Shown: piece by piece, positions 24,301-35,665 of the stretch
How positions within the stretch are numbered: position 1 is the stretch's first letter
How the letters are laid out: each line of letters opens with the position of its first letter
Assembly (NCBI RefSeq): GCF_047948215.1
Contig: NC_134465.1
Coordinates: forward strand, 16,760,022-16,824,021
From: Lycorma delicatula
Taxonomy: Eukaryota; Arthropoda; Insecta; Hemiptera; Fulgoridae
DNA: 64,000 nucleotides
Direction of reading: 5' to 3'
Program-made: the position numbers and the translations under genes
Notes under the pieces: generated by a model
Told to the model about the DNA's origin: nothing
Seen by the model: only the letters and a program-made list of their open reading frames with translations
The model's database searches: none

Positions 24301-24691
24301 TGTTCACTCATGCATCATTTCCTTCTCATTAATGATAATTAAAGAACTAACTGTCCCTTCTTCTTATTCATGTAAAGTATAAAGTTGGTACAATTCAGTT
24401 GGCCTAATTACACCAGTTGACATTTAGAGAACATTACTACTAATTATTATATTTTTTATGAAAACACATTCATTAACATATACATACAGTAAATTATGTA
24501 TATTATTCGACAGTATAATAAACAAATTAAGCATTTATATAGTTATGTATATTGACACATAATCTTTTGTATCATCCATTTAAACATTAATGGATCATAT
24601 ATAAATACAAAGTGAACAATGTCTATTTATTTAGTGTACTGAACCAGAGATTTATATACAAGAATAATTACTCCTAACCGAGGTACTGTAC
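24301..24691 (+). repeat. 3' LTR of the BEL/Pao element
   Basis: It begins TGTTCACTCATGC and ends GAGGTACTGTAC, matching the 5' LTR throughout. Immediately right of it, at 24692, R1-clade coding sequence resumes on the minus strand. Confidence 0.85.
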
Positions 24692-25270
24692 GGACATTTC
24701 TCATTCCCCATCCTGTTTATTGCCATGATAACTTCATCAGCAGTATATCTTCTTCTCTCCAAAACTGGAGGGCCAACTATTCTTCATTCAGCGCAAGGGA
24801 AGAGTCTTTCCACCTCACATTTCGCCCTATCCATCGTCAATACAGGGAGGCGCCAACCAAATCTCTTCAGCACAATCTGGTTGGCCCTTCCCCAGGGATC
24901 CCTATCCAAATCCTCGCATAGCTCCATCCATACTTTGCGCTTTACTCTAAATCTCATAATTGAGGGCACGTCTGCGATCTCTATAATCTCGAGCAGCCTC
25001 GACATACTCCGCCCTATCATTTCGACACAACCGCTGCATACATCTCCAGCTTGATTATAACTCCCTCCGCAACTGCGCAAAGCCTCTTATACTTTTTTTT
25101 TTGTTCACAATCAAGCAATTCTTTTCGCAGAGAATGAGATGAATGTTTTGTAGCGTGTGTGAAAAATGCCATGCCTGACGGGGATTCAAACCCAGTACCT
25201 CCGGGTGAAAGGCAGAGACGCTACCACTCGCGCCACGGAGACGGCATGCCTCTTATACCGTGTATGAAGC
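24692..25270 (-). pseudogene. R1-clade LINE ORF2 fragment (endonuclease-RT linker)
   Basis: On the minus strand, 25081-24692 reads LRSCGGSYNQAGDVCSGCVE, MIGRSMSRLLEII, FRVKRKVWMELCEDLDRDPW, ANQIVLKRFGWRLPVLTMD, VERLFP, PVLERRRYTADEVIMAINRM and GNEKCP. DPWG followed by a KRF motif and then the ERLFP and AINRM...KCPG blocks is the linker that precedes the RT fingers in R1-clade ORF2. It stops exactly at the BEL/Pao 3' LTR. The SINE at 25093-25247 interrupts its upstream end, and a little more R1-like sequence appears to follow to about 25270. This is the segment missing from the R1 relic at 18.5-20.4 kb, but it lies on the wrong side of that relic's endonuclease piece. Confidence 0.8.
25093..25247 (-). 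repeat. tRNA-headed SINE (family C), with 11-bp target-site duplication
   Basis: On the minus strand the head reads CCGTCTCCGTGGCGCGAGTG then GTAGCG (box-A-like), TGCCTTTCACCCGGAG (an anticodon-arm-like block) and GGGTTTGAATCCC (box-B-like). A short body follows and a poly-A tail that appears as a T run at 25093-25103. A perfect direct repeat GCCTCTTATAC flanks it at 25082-25092 and 25248-25258. The TTTCACC block resembles a tRNA-Glu anticodon loop, so a tRNA-Glu origin is likely but not proven. It interrupts the R1 fragment, so it is younger than that fragment. Confidence 0.88.
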
Positions 25271-25617
25271 GAATTATTAATCTTCAGAATCATCGGTAAA
25301 AGTTATAGAACCTATAAAAAAGTTTTAACCTAAATATTTTAATATCCAGATCGATTTAGTCATTAAAAATCATCACAAGATGGTCACAAAAAAAAATAAA
25401 ACAACATAAATATGTTTTTTTTTTTTTTTTAAATAAGGATACGTATAATTTAGTATCGAGTTACCACCTTTGATTTCTATATAATATTTTTTTTTCTTAA
25501 AGATTTCTGTTTCAAGAGCTATATTTGTAAATAACGAATAGCGGTTGATAAACAAGTGTTCTGATGTTTAAGTCTTCTTAAGGAAGATTAAATTATCAAA
25601 TAATCATTTACCCTCAT
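25271..25617. other. AT-rich stretch, nothing recognised
   Basis: T and A runs at about 25387-25397 and 25415-25431. No coding or RNA feature. Confidence 0.5.
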
Positions 25618-25705
25618 ACATATCATCCTCATTCATCCTCTGAAGTATTATCTGAAAGGTAATTACCGGAGGCTAAACAGGAAAAAGAAAAGAAAAGAAA
25701 TTATC
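25618..25705 (+). repeat. 3' tail of a family A SINE
   Basis: It contains CATATCATCC, CTCTGAAGTATTATCTG, GGTAATTACCGGAGGCTAAA and an A/G-rich end (GAAAAGAAAAGAAA), matching the 3' ends of the copies at 42.9 and 45.7 kb. The head is missing, as in 5'-truncated LINE-mobilised copies. Confidence 0.7.
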
Positions 25706-25775
25706 AAAGAAACGGAAATTAAAATAGTAAAAAAAAAAATTGTCTTTAAGGAAGTTCTAAGAAAACTGTTTGATT

Positions 25776-26120
25776 TCTCCAACCAATTTTCTAGCTACTG
25801 CCGGGTCTGGGTGTGCGCGTATAGATTAGCAACTGCAGTTACCGCTATCCCAAGCCTGACGTAGCTGCAGTCGTAGATCAATGTAAGTGTAAATATAGTC
25901 TACCGGAAAAACCTTTAGTCTTGTATAGACTCAGGTCGACCGCTCCTCAGACGCGTGGTTAATTGAAACCTGACTACCAAAGAACATCGGTATCCACAGT
26001 ATAGCATTCAAATCCATACAAAAGCAACTGCCTTTAAAGGACTCGAACCTTAGAAATCTCGAGTTCGAAAATCAGTTGATCTTGGAATGACGTGTTTAAT
26101 CGCTAGACCAACCCAACGTA
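25776..26120 (-). repeat. tRNA-headed SINE (family B), decayed copy
   Basis: On the minus strand it runs from a tRNA-like head near 26120 (TTGGTCTAGCGATTAAACAC) through a B-box-like GGTTCGAGTCC (26041 region) and the shared body (GGATACCGATGTTCTTTGG, AATTAACCACGCG, GACCTGAGTC). It ends in the family B tail with TACGTCAGGCTTGGGATAGC and CCAGACCCGGCAGTA, close to GGTTGGAGAAA at 25776. It matches 36964-37302 over its full length. No clear target-site duplication. Confidence 0.75.
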
Positions 26121-26733
26121 TTTCCTAAGAAAACTGTAATTTTTTTATAAAGTTTATTTTTATTTGTTTAATTCTTTCAACGACACCGTAAATAAATTCG
26201 CTATTTTGAATTACCGATGGATATGTAATTCAAGTTTATATATATCATTCATATATATTCTAATTTTCGAACTGAATATGTCAATTTTGTCGGAAACTGT
26301 ACATATCAAAAAATATGTAATTTAACTCCAGATTTAAGAACTTCTAATATGCGCATGATGAAACGCGATTACACTGATATTATTAAACATTAAAAAGTAA
26401 TCATAGGTGTAATTAAGTAGGCAGCTGTCGTTAATGGTTCCCATAAAAAGTTTGGAAACTTTGCAGTTAAACAATATTTGGTCTATGTTGTATTTGTAAA
26501 TTTGTATACTACATTTTATGTTGAATACAATTATCTACATTTCGTTGCTTTGTCATAATTTAACCACTTGTTGGAGCGTTTAAGATATTCTCCATTTTCA
26601 AACTCACTGTAATCGCCGGTACGAGTTTTGATAATGGAGTACATCCGAAACGCGTCAACATGTGGTTTAATTATGATGAGGCTAAGAAAGGTAGATAATT
26701 ATATTCAATACAAATATTATTACGATCTTAGCA

Positions 26734-26791
<58 letters not shown>

Positions 26792-27459
26792 TACTATTAA
26801 TTGTTTTCAGATTTTGTTATTTTTATATTCTATGTATAAAATTTGCGGTTATTTGTTAGTAACTTTGCATATGTTTTGCAAATACTGTCAGGTAATTGCA
26901 AAAATTTATTCTTTTTTATTTCTTGTGTCTTTTTCTATGCATCTATGGGTAGATGGGCAATTTTCTTTCGTTCACCAATTAATCTTCCAGGAGACAATAC
27001 AGAAAAAAGCACAAAGTAGAGACAATAATTTTTAGTAAGACTTTCACCATTTGTGAATTAATTAAATTTCGAAATTCATGTACGTAGTTTTCTACTAAAG
27101 ACTAGTTTAATATTTACCATTTACTGCTATTATAAAAAGCTTAGCAACCGTAGAGAGTTTTCTTAGACCGTAAGTATCAAAATAGAACACAAGTTTCGTT
27201 TCTTCATTATATGATATATATGTGATGCAAAAAGGTTACTTTGTATTTTAATGCAAAATTAAAAGAAGGTTTTTTTTAATATTTCAAGTTAAGTTTATTA
27301 AATCAGATATTTGCCGTTTTGATCGACCACCTTTTGGCTTTTTTGAGATAAAATCATAATTCCATCATTGTAGAATTTCTAGAAATAATTGATTTTCACA
27401 GACTTCTTTTGAAGCCGGTATTATACCTTAAGAGAATTCTGTAGAGACGGAAGAAAATG
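26121..27459. other. AT-rich stretch with (TA)n microsatellite
   Basis: A pure (TA)n tract at 26736-26785 accounts for the Ile-Tyr repeat in the open frame at 26628-27035, which I do not regard as a gene. Nothing else recognised. Confidence 0.6.
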
Positions 27460-28146
27460 GTAGTCTGATGGTACAAGGGTAAGGATGGATATATAAATAC
27501 TTCCCGTTCAAGCTCTCCCCGTTTTCAACGGGTCGTCAAAGATGTGTGGGGGTCTGGCGTTATTGTGATGGAAACTTCGCTACCAATCGGTTCTTTCAAA
27601 GAGGATTTAGTGGTTAGGATGACTAAAGGAAGAATAGAAAGAGTAAAAGCTACAGCTTTTTGGGGATTATGGTGATAGAATACTAGGAAGGACGCAATAG
27701 AAATAAAAAAAAGATTAGTGACGACTAAATGATATATTAGGTAAAGATTAATCGATTAGCTAAGGAAGAGAAAGATATTAGAGTTAAGGAAGAGGTTAAC
27801 CAATCGTTGATGTATGGAGTGTCCTGTTGTATGGAAATGAAACATGAACGATGAAGAACAGGAAGAGGGCTGGATTTAAGCTTTTGAGATGTGGATACGG
27901 ATAAGGATGCAGAAAGTAAGATGAACGGATAACGTAAGGAATGAGGAAGTAATGAACAGGATGATTGAAGAAAGAACACTAATGCGGAAGCGCATAAGAG
28001 AGAAGGTAACCGATTAGCGACATGTGGTAAGAGGAATTGGATTCTTGATGATTGCATTAAAAAGGTCAATGAATGAAGAAAGGGAGCGTGTGAGTTGAAA
28101 ATTGAAAACGACAGAAATACGATGGAGAAAGCTTGAGATAGCAATA
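27460..28146 (+). pseudogene. RTE-like LINE, reverse transcriptase C-terminal relic
   Basis: Plus-strand translation across shifting frames gives EIKKRLVTTK, KILELRKRLTN, CPVVWK, then LLRCGYG, VRNEEVMNRMIEERTLMRKR, HVVRG and KLKTTEIRWRKLEIA. The order (ELRKRL, SVLLYG-like, a MWxWRRM-like block, VRNEEVLxRxxEERTLxxTI, GHVLRG) is the C-terminal part of RTE-type LINE proteins. Many stops and frameshifts. The same family tail, better preserved, is at 63.4 kb. A DNA transposon with TA flanks begins immediately after the last recognisable residues and probably inserted into this LINE. The left boundary is uncertain and 27460-27700 is only weakly coding-like. Confidence 0.65.
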
Positions 28147-29463
28147 ACAGTGTTTCAAAAAGGAGGCAATCCTTTTGTTTGACGACGTGAATTTATTACA
28201 AAAATATTAGTATTAATAAAATACTTATATAACAATATTAAAATTATCATTAATAACTTTACAATAGATGTTCAAAATGATTTCCTGTGATCCCGATGCA
28301 GGTTTAACACTTTCACAACATTTGCAGCCACCTTTAGTGGCTTGTTTGATGTTCATTCAATTACGTTTGAAATCTGTCTTTCAGTGTAGGCCTTCAATTT
28401 AAGTGTATGAGGATTGTTCTTAAAAACTACACTTTTTAAATGCCCTCGAAGGAAAAGGTGTAAGATCTGGAGATCTTGGAGGCCCCAACCCTTTTGACAT
28501 CAAACGATGGCCAAAAAATTCCCATAACATAATTATCCAGCGTTTCATCAGCGGTTTCATTTGCGTTATCTTGCTGGAACCGACATTCTCGATCGTGTAA
28601 ATCTAACACGGCAATAAACTGTTCGATTAAGTTGCGATAAACCACACCATCTACAGATTTGTCAAAAAATAAAGCTCTATTACGACGCCGGGAGATCGCA
28701 CATCAAACACCGATTTTACGTGCGTGTAATAATAGTTCGTGAAACGTGTAGGGATTTTCAGCGCTCCATATACGGCAATTTTGGCTATTAATGTAGCCAT
28801 CCGAGTGAAACTATGCCTCATCGCTAAAATAGACACGATCCAAAATTCCAATACCGTTGTCGTCAACAAGAGAACGAAATAGAGGACGATACTCTAAAAA
28901 CGTTTTCCGCGGTAAACTTCTTTCAGTTCTTCATCGACACCGATGCGATTGTAATTTTTTAGTAGCCCTGAAAGCTGTAGATGACGAAAGCCAGACTGTG
29001 AAGATAACTTTCTGAAATATTTTCTGGGCGAACAGGTCAAATGTTCTTTTACATCTTCCAGAACTTCTACTGTTAACAGTGACGGTCGATCTGTGCTTTT
29101 CCGATCGCGTACACTACCGGTTTCACGAAATTTATTAGTCAAGGCGGTATTGTGGACTTATGAACTGAAGAATTGGGAAACTTTATCTTATAAAGATGAA
29201 ACTCGTGTTTCACTCATACGTAGGATTTATGCGCGCAATAAGTCTCTATAATAAACATACTTTCGTCCTTGGAAAACGACATAGCACAATAGAGACGAAT
29301 TTATACCGATATATTACAAATTTATAAGAAGGAAATTTCAACCGTTACAAGCTGCTAACCTTGAATACAGTGTTGCCAGCTGATCTGTAGGGAGAAATAA
29401 AATTTACCTGTGCGTAACTTCTACCTTCTTAATGTTAGGGTTGCATCTTTTTTGAAACATCGT
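28147..29463 (-). mobile_element. Tc1/mariner-superfamily DNA transposon with intact ends
   Basis: Inverted ends: left from 28151 reads TGTTTCAAAAAGGAGGCAAT (then CCT). The reverse complement of the right end from 29459 reads TGTTTCAAAAAAGATGCAAC (then CCT), 20 of 23 positions matching. Outward, both ends continue with AC plus two mismatched bases and are then flanked by TA (28145-28146 and 29464-29465), the target duplication expected of this superfamily. Length is about 1.32 kb. It carries one transposase relic on the minus strand and sits at the end of an RTE-like LINE relic. Confidence 0.85.
28259..29282 (-). pseudogene. Transposase pseudogene of the 28.1-29.5 kb transposon
   Basis: The start is the ATG at 29280-29282 (MSFSKDESMFIIETYCAHKS), and the last recognisable codons reach the stop at 28259-28261, about 340 codons. 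Blocks in order: KHEFHL, KFPNSSV, LINFVKP and NKFRETGSVRDRKST (helix-turn-helix region and linker, about 29140-29090), VLEDVKEHLTCSPRKYFRKL, NYNRIGVDEELKE, a core with FSDEA-like and HxHLDGYINSQN-like sequence (28810-28740), VYRNLIEQFIAVLDLHDREC then FQQDNAN (second catalytic Asp, about 28580), a broken WPSFDVKRVG block where SPD should stand, then VFKNNPHTL and KVAANVVKVLNL. Several frameshifts and stops. It is the best preserved member of the group seen also at 6.4 and 60.4 kb. Confidence 0.82.
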
Positions 29464-29465
29464 TA

Positions 29466-30746
29466 GATGAACACAGCGGAGGTATAATGGAGTTGCCGTC
29501 AAGCAGCATGATGATATATGTTTCTTCCCTAGATCTCAGCAGATTTTACAAATTCTATTACAAAAAAAAAAACCATCAGTTGCCACGAGTCGTTCCACGC
29601 CAGATGTAATGGAGAGCTTTATATAATTAAAAATCCTTTTGTAACAGAACATTTCAAACATTTGTTCTTTTACTTGTTTTTTTTTTTTCAGTTTTTCATA
29701 TTCTATTCTCCACCGTAGATCGTTACTACTACACTCCACAAAAAAATAAAAATTTCTTGTTATATATCTTAATAATAATAGTATCTTGTTAAATATTATT
29801 ATTATTATTTCTTATTATTATTATTATTATATATTTTGTACCAGCCGATTTCATTTTTGCAAGAAATCTTACCTTTGCTTGTATTGCGTTTGCTTTATAT
29901 ATCTGAATTATTTCCTCCATCCCTTTGTCACTTTGCACCCAATGTAATACGACGATAGTTACATTTGTAACTTTTGGTATGTTGTTGAGCATTACCCTTA
30001 GTTCTTTCACATTTTATTTTTATTTATTTTTAGACTGAATTTCTCCCCTAGCAATAAATCCGTGCTATTAATAATTTCTTCTAACGCATTTTTGTCTTTG
30101 CAAAAAAGTTAATCTTAACATCCTTATCTTTTTTCTTTACTTATATATTACTTCTGAAAATTTTTCTTCGCATTCTATATTGATTTTTCCATGAAAGCGT
30201 TGAGATGCAACAAGGACAGATTTAAAACATATTTATTTCTGAATCAGAGCTACACATCTTTCATCATGTAATCTTATAATCGGTATCTAATTGTTTTGCG
30301 CATTATAAATATTTTTCCCTTATATTTAAGTCCAAAGTTTCTTAAAACGTTATTTCATGTTATCATTTTTCTTACTTACCACTTAAAATTAATCCGATGC
30401 TTATAATCGCCTAGCCTGTATCCGTAGGTAAGCATCATCATTATGATGTTATAAGTACCGCCTGACATCAAGCTACCGTTGCCTCCTACATATGGATATT
30501 TCTCCAGATCTGTCCGCGCCTACTTCATTCGTTAGACAAATTTATGAATCTGTTGGTATTTTAACGTTATATATCTTGTTTCAATGTAATTAAACTTACG
30601 TAGTGCCTAAGTAAGAATAAATCGCTTATAATAATCTATAATACGTGTTCAACAACTTTGATATAAATCTACCGACTATTTTTTCTCTTGCGTAAAATTA
30701 GAATGTATATGGTATAGTTACCGATGTTTTCTACGTGGTAACAATG

Positions 30747-30777
<31 letters not shown>

Positions 30778-33700
30778 GGTTTTTCTGTATCCTTATGTGC
30801 GCAGCGATTGATGAATTGGAACAACGGGACCAAGAAGTTTTGTATTTGAGATAATTTAATTTTTTCTTGTTTAATGTTTGTTCGATTATTTTATTTTTTA
30901 TTTTTTTTTTGTTTTTTAGAAGTACGTTCGGGTTATATTCAGTTACTAGTTGGTATTTGTGTGGTGGTCTATGCGCTAGCTTCGTATCAACTTATTTTGG
31001 ATTCGATACAGGTAGTTTTTGAACACATCCGTTTCTTTTGGTTAATTAAAATATTTCTATAAATAGCGATGTAATTTATTTATTATATTTAAACTTTAAT
31101 AATTCTATATCTCTTTTACTCTTGTTATACGCTAAATTCAATTTAATAATATTTTGTATTTACGTTTCCGAAGATAAATTTTTGTCGTAATTTTTTGTAA
31201 CTTTTAGCGGATTTTCTTTTTTTGGTAACTTAAAATTATGAAAATTATTTACTAACAGTCATCGGTTATTGTTCCTGAGAACAATAACCGATGTTTCTCC
31301 AGTGGAATTTTGACGGATGATTTGTAGTTTAGTCGGATATTTCCAAATAATTCCGGGAATGAAAAAGATTATCCCTGTAGGAACCCTGTACCTACTTTCG
31401 GTCGACTTTAACCTTTGAAGGGAAAAAAACGTTTAAAGCAAAAAAATCAAGCTCAGTTATATCCTACTTCTAACTGGGTATATTGCTATCATTCAAGGAG
31501 TTGTGTACGAAATGGGCGCCCGCTGCTTAGAGAACCTTGCGCTTTCCTTTGGCTAGGTTTGTTTGTTTCGAGTATTTACATTAAGATCATCCTTTAACAA
31601 CGTTCACCACCATCTTTTTGTTATCCTTTCCCATTTTTCCGTAATTAATTAAGCTGGCCCCAACAGATAGATCATCTTAAAACTAAAAAATTATCGTACA
31701 TGTTATTAAAAAGTATTAAATATTTTACTAATTTGTTTTTTAGGGGGGCCTAATTTTAGCGTACTACTATAATAATAATTTTATTTTCCGTCAGCACAAA
31801 TTCATCGACCATATGTAGGGTTTTAGAAGGCGATATCCTGCGCTACTGTATAATAATCAGATTCCAGATGACCTTCAACACGTATCGACTAACAAAAATA
31901 ATATACAGCAAAGATCACGGCCGAAAGATTTTCTTTATCTTTATTTTAAAACAATACAAAATGAAAGTACCGTAGCAGTAAAATCATTATTACCGATATA
32001 ATATTAGCTACCGATGAAAAGTATTATAGTCAGCGTACACCCGAGGTTACTGACGCCGCACCGGTCGGCTTTACAACGAACGCTGTAGACTGCACCTACT
32101 TGCCGACAGTGCCAGTTTGTTATTCTACAATAGGTACTACTTGAAGGTCACACGTGATCGCCGTCAATTGATCAATTCTATACTTACTTGAATCGCAATA
32201 ATTATTTTAACCCGTTTATTGTACGAAGGTCTTTCATAGTAATAATTTTATTGCTTTTATACACGCTATAATAAGTGTATTATGCGGCGACACAGAATTA
32301 AGTTGCCTTTTATTATAAATAAGTAGATTAGGTTTTTTTTTATAGAAATGTGGGCATTTATTTCTAAGTTTGTTACATATATATATATCCTATTTTATAC
32401 GATATATTATATGTATCGTATAACCTTTGTTCACGATCTGGAAACAAAAACGTTCCGTCTGTAATTATTTTTGGTATAATACATTCCGTGTCGTTTTTTA
32501 CGCATCATCTATACAACGGCAAATGTATTGAATGATATCGAAATACAACGATTAACCGATCGAAAATTTGATAATGTGTTCCTTAATGGAAGAAGTATCA
32601 TTTATCGATTGAAAATGAACCTGTGTGTTTTAGAAATTGGAAAAATTGTTTTAAATAATTTTGAGATTTATTTTGTAAGTGTAAATAACACTATTACAAA
32701 AGAGCAGAAAGATTTCTGAAGATCGCACAGATAAATAGTTTGAGTATATTGCATTGGAAACATTACAAAATCAAATAAGTAAATTATAATGTTGACATAT
32801 CACTACCGTATCCGTTTATGCTACCTTCAAAACCTATGAAATCAGTTTACAAAATTTGAACATCAGATGTAATTTTGTGATTATATTTAAAATTTGACTA
32901 AGAATTTTGAAGGAGGAATTATTGTGCGATCAATTCATAACCTGAACTACCATAATAAAAGAGTCCAGGGGCTCTTTTTAAATGATGTATCGATCGATAA
33001 TCATTTCCAGAAAATTTCTAAATAGTCTGATTGCACTGAAATAGTTATTTATTTACCGTAAAGAGAACATGTGGGTTATGAAAGGAAAGATATTTGTCGT
33101 TGAATATTTCAGCAACGAAATTCCATTTTTTAAGTGTATAAAATTTGAATAAATTACTACTGATATGAAATAGGTATTTTTCTTTTCGACTAAGCCCATA
33201 CTTTCCAGTGAAATATCACACAGGAGCTTATGCCGAAAGGTGGTATTATTTATATGAAAATTCTGAGTGGTGTAAAGGAACTCCACCTTTGTTGGTATAA
33301 TCACATTTGTATTATTACACATAGTACTTATTATTACTATATTGTTACTTTGATAGTATTATTCACATTTGATAGTAATCGAAAACTTTGTGGTTATTTT
33401 GAGAGATGGTGCTGCACATCTGATGATTACTGATCGCGCCAAGAATTTTTATTTTTAAAATATACTTATGGAAGTTTTCTTCATGACACGGTTTGGGATA
33501 TGTATATCTTTTTTTAATGCTTATGTGTTTATTTTAAAATTGACGCGCTATTTGGAAAAACAATGATGAATGATTCTCGTATAATTGATTCGGTAAGATA
33601 TTTCAGAGAATTCCAAATAATCTAATGCAGGATTGTTAGTTTAACGATCGTAGCCTGTTTCGTCTTTTGTTCATATCTATTAATCGTATATGTGTGAAAG

Positions 33701-34593
33701 GTTGTTGGAATCGAACGTAGTAGTTGAATTCACGAATTTTAATTTTTGAATATCTCAGAACTTAAAAACCGATCGGTTTTGGTGTTAAATCTTTACATAT
33801 CTCTTTCATCTGCTCCAAAATATTTTTGTCCCTGTTGATTATCTGCTTAAACCGAGCATATCGAACAAAAATTCTAAATTTCTATCCAACGATTTTTGTA
33901 AAACATCTAACTTCGTCGTCCAAAGAGGAAAAACATTTTGTTAAATAATTGAAGTAAATTTCAAATGCAGTTCTTGTAATATACAAACGGTAACTCGGTT
34001 GTTCATCCCCTCCAGTTACTAATATACCCTCTGTTACATACACTTAAAGTTTTTACTCGTATTTATTTTTATCCAGTAGTTGTTTTTTTTTTTTCAAAAG
34101 AGACTGAACATTTGCAGGAACAATTACGCTTTCCAAATTAATTTTTAAAATTCAGTAAATCTTGAGAAAGAAACACTTCAAAGATAATTAATTTCATAAT
34201 ATATTTTTTTATTCTCTTGGCCGAGAATTTTTTATTTATTTGTACATTTTACTATTACTAAATCGTAAATATTTTGTTTAAAATATTTATCGTTACTAAA
34301 TTCAGTTTAGATTTTTGTTTATGTATTACGAATATAAATGAGGTTGCATCGCAAAGTAGAAGAATCTAATACGTTGTCGATTCAGTTGTTATTTCTTTTA
34401 TAACGGTACGTCGTAACAGAATAGAATCGATGTACAAGAAAGATGGATAGGTAGATAATAGAAGAAAGAAGATTGTAATAAAATAATAATAAAAATGTTA
34501 GAGTGACAATTTTTATTAAATTATTATTTTTTGTTTAATAAGGGCCTTTTTTAATTTAAAGATATTTAATATCTTTTCGCAAAAAAAAATTAC

Positions 34594-34646
<53 letters not shown>

Positions 34647-35105
34647 TTTAACTTCTATAATGATATTAAATTTAGAACTTTTTCAAAAAATGTTTTACTA
34701 TTTAAAAACATAACAATTTTACAAGTATTATAGTCGAATAGAAATTTAGGCTTTTATTCTGTAATGTAATTAATTAACCGAATGACAATTAATTATGATT
34801 ATACCAGGGGTATATGTATACATATCTTATACGTAATACATAAATATATAATAAACGTAAATAATGAGTCCGTACAATGATGTGTGGTCCAAGGAACATT
34901 GATACGAGTTCAAAATATAAAAAACAAAAAACAAAGAAAAAATCCCAAAAAATAGTTTTATCAATCGCGCAAAGAATAATTAATGAAACAAAAAAACAGT
35001 TAACAAATCAAAGAAACAACAAAAGTAAGTGGCGAAAAGAAATAACAAGTTTGACGACGCACAACCTGGGATAGCTGATTCATCTCAAAACTTGGAGAAC
35101 TTACA
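29466..35105. other. AT-rich desert with microsatellites and one strong hairpin
   Basis: (ATT)n-like tracts lie at about 29770-29830, (TA)n at 30751-30777, and (TA)n followed by poly-T at about 34597-34650. Open frames at 29536, 30874, 31415, 32528, 33053, 33230 and 34877 show no recognisable motif. Bases 32040-32160 are locally GC-richer but I see no gene there. The hairpin at 31260-31293 is listed separately. Confidence 0.55.
31260..31293. repeat. Perfect 15-bp-arm hairpin
   Basis: CATCGGTTATTGTTC (31260-31274), loop CTGA, then the exact reverse complement GAACAATAACCGATG (31279-31293). No T-run or gene adjoins it, so it is not a terminator. The arms are too short for a typical microRNA precursor. 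Confidence 0.9.
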
Positions 35106-35665
35106 GATGTAATATGTTCAGTATGTTTGGGCGCCTAAAGTCCTGTTATCAAGGAGGTTAACGCATACGAGTTCATACGTTTGTTCAGTCTCATTTTGTA
35201 TCTTATACTGAATCGTCGTATCTCTTCTCAAACTGTCGGCAATTTCAGATAATCGTGTATTTCATTGTTATTCTCAAACCACGTCGCTTCTGTTATATCT
35301 TTCAGTAGTTTGTTCTGGAATCGCTGTACGATTTTGATATTACTCTCGCTAGTCGTGCCCTGTAGTTGAATTTCGTAGGTCCAAACCGGTTTCAGGACAG
35401 CTGAGTACAGCATACGCTTGTTAGAAAATGATAGTTGCGACCCGCCTGCCCACCGACTACTACATCTCCCTGAATTTAACATTAAGTTGCGTCCTTTTCT
35501 ATCTTTTATGACTCCTCCAAGTCAGACGGTGATCCAGATGCAATCCTAGGTATCGCACACTGTTAGCATACGGGATGAAAACGCTATTAAGTTGAACTCG
35601 CAGGCACTTACCTCTCCTCATCGCAAACATAATATTTGTATATTTTACCTAGACCTTGTCTTTTG
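35105..35665 (-). pseudogene. Jockey-clade LINE, RT C-terminal relic
   Basis: On the minus strand from about 35665 downward: NIMFAMRRGKCLRVQLN, FIPYANSVRYLGLHLDHRLT, WRSHKR, then from 35482 LSFSNKRMLYSAVLKPVWTY, EIQLQGTTSESNIKIVQRFQ, NKLLKDITEATWF, NNEIHDYLKLPTV, and after a frame change EEIRRFSIRYK-like sequence reaching about 35110. YLGxHLDxRLTW followed by LYxxVLKPxWTYxIQLxGTxSxSNIxxxQRFQxK is diagnostic of Jockey-clade reverse transcriptases downstream of the catalytic core. The catalytic domain itself is absent, as expected for a 5'-truncated copy. Frames are broken, so it is inactive. Confidence 0.85.

Larger units (their letters stand above)
20449..24691 (+). mobile_element. BEL/Pao LTR retrotransposon, internally deleted
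   Basis: Two similar direct repeats (20449-20845 and 24301-24691) flank a 3.46-kb interior. The interior is AT-rich and frame-broken, but near 22996-23195 on the plus strand it gives an integrase stretch typical of BEL/Pao. This sets the orientation as plus and places the integrase, as expected, shortly before the 3' LTR. An intact BEL/Pao interior is usually longer, so gag and much of RT are deleted or unrecognisable. The repeats differ by scattered substitutions and small indels, so the insertion is old. Both flanks are R1-clade LINE sequence on the minus strand, but no convincing 4-6-bp target-site duplication is visible (ACTAG left, GGACA right). Confidence 0.8.

Noticed and set aside
20449..24691. 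Idea of two independent SINE- or satellite-like repeats
   Set aside because: The two direct repeats flank an interior with BEL/Pao integrase motifs in the right place, so LTRs are the better explanation.
20441..24696. 4-bp target-site duplication GACA around the BEL/Pao element
   Set aside because: It needs LTR ends (CTAG..., ...TACG) that do not agree with the aligned LTR termini, so it is probably chance.
25160..25247. tRNA-Glu gene candidate on the minus strand
   Set aside because: The cloverleaf is imperfect, and a SINE body, poly-A tail and 11-bp target-site duplication follow.
26628..27035. 135-codon frame with an Ile-Tyr repeat
   Set aside because: The repeat is simply a translated (TA)n microsatellite, and the rest has no recognisable domain.
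27737..28144. 135-codon minus-strand frame rich in Ser and Leu
   Set aside because: It is the antisense of the plus-strand RTE-like LINE relic, whose motifs explain the open frame.
31260..31293. Transcription terminator or microRNA precursor
   Set aside because: No gene or T-run next to it, and arms of 15 bases are too short for a usual microRNA precursor.
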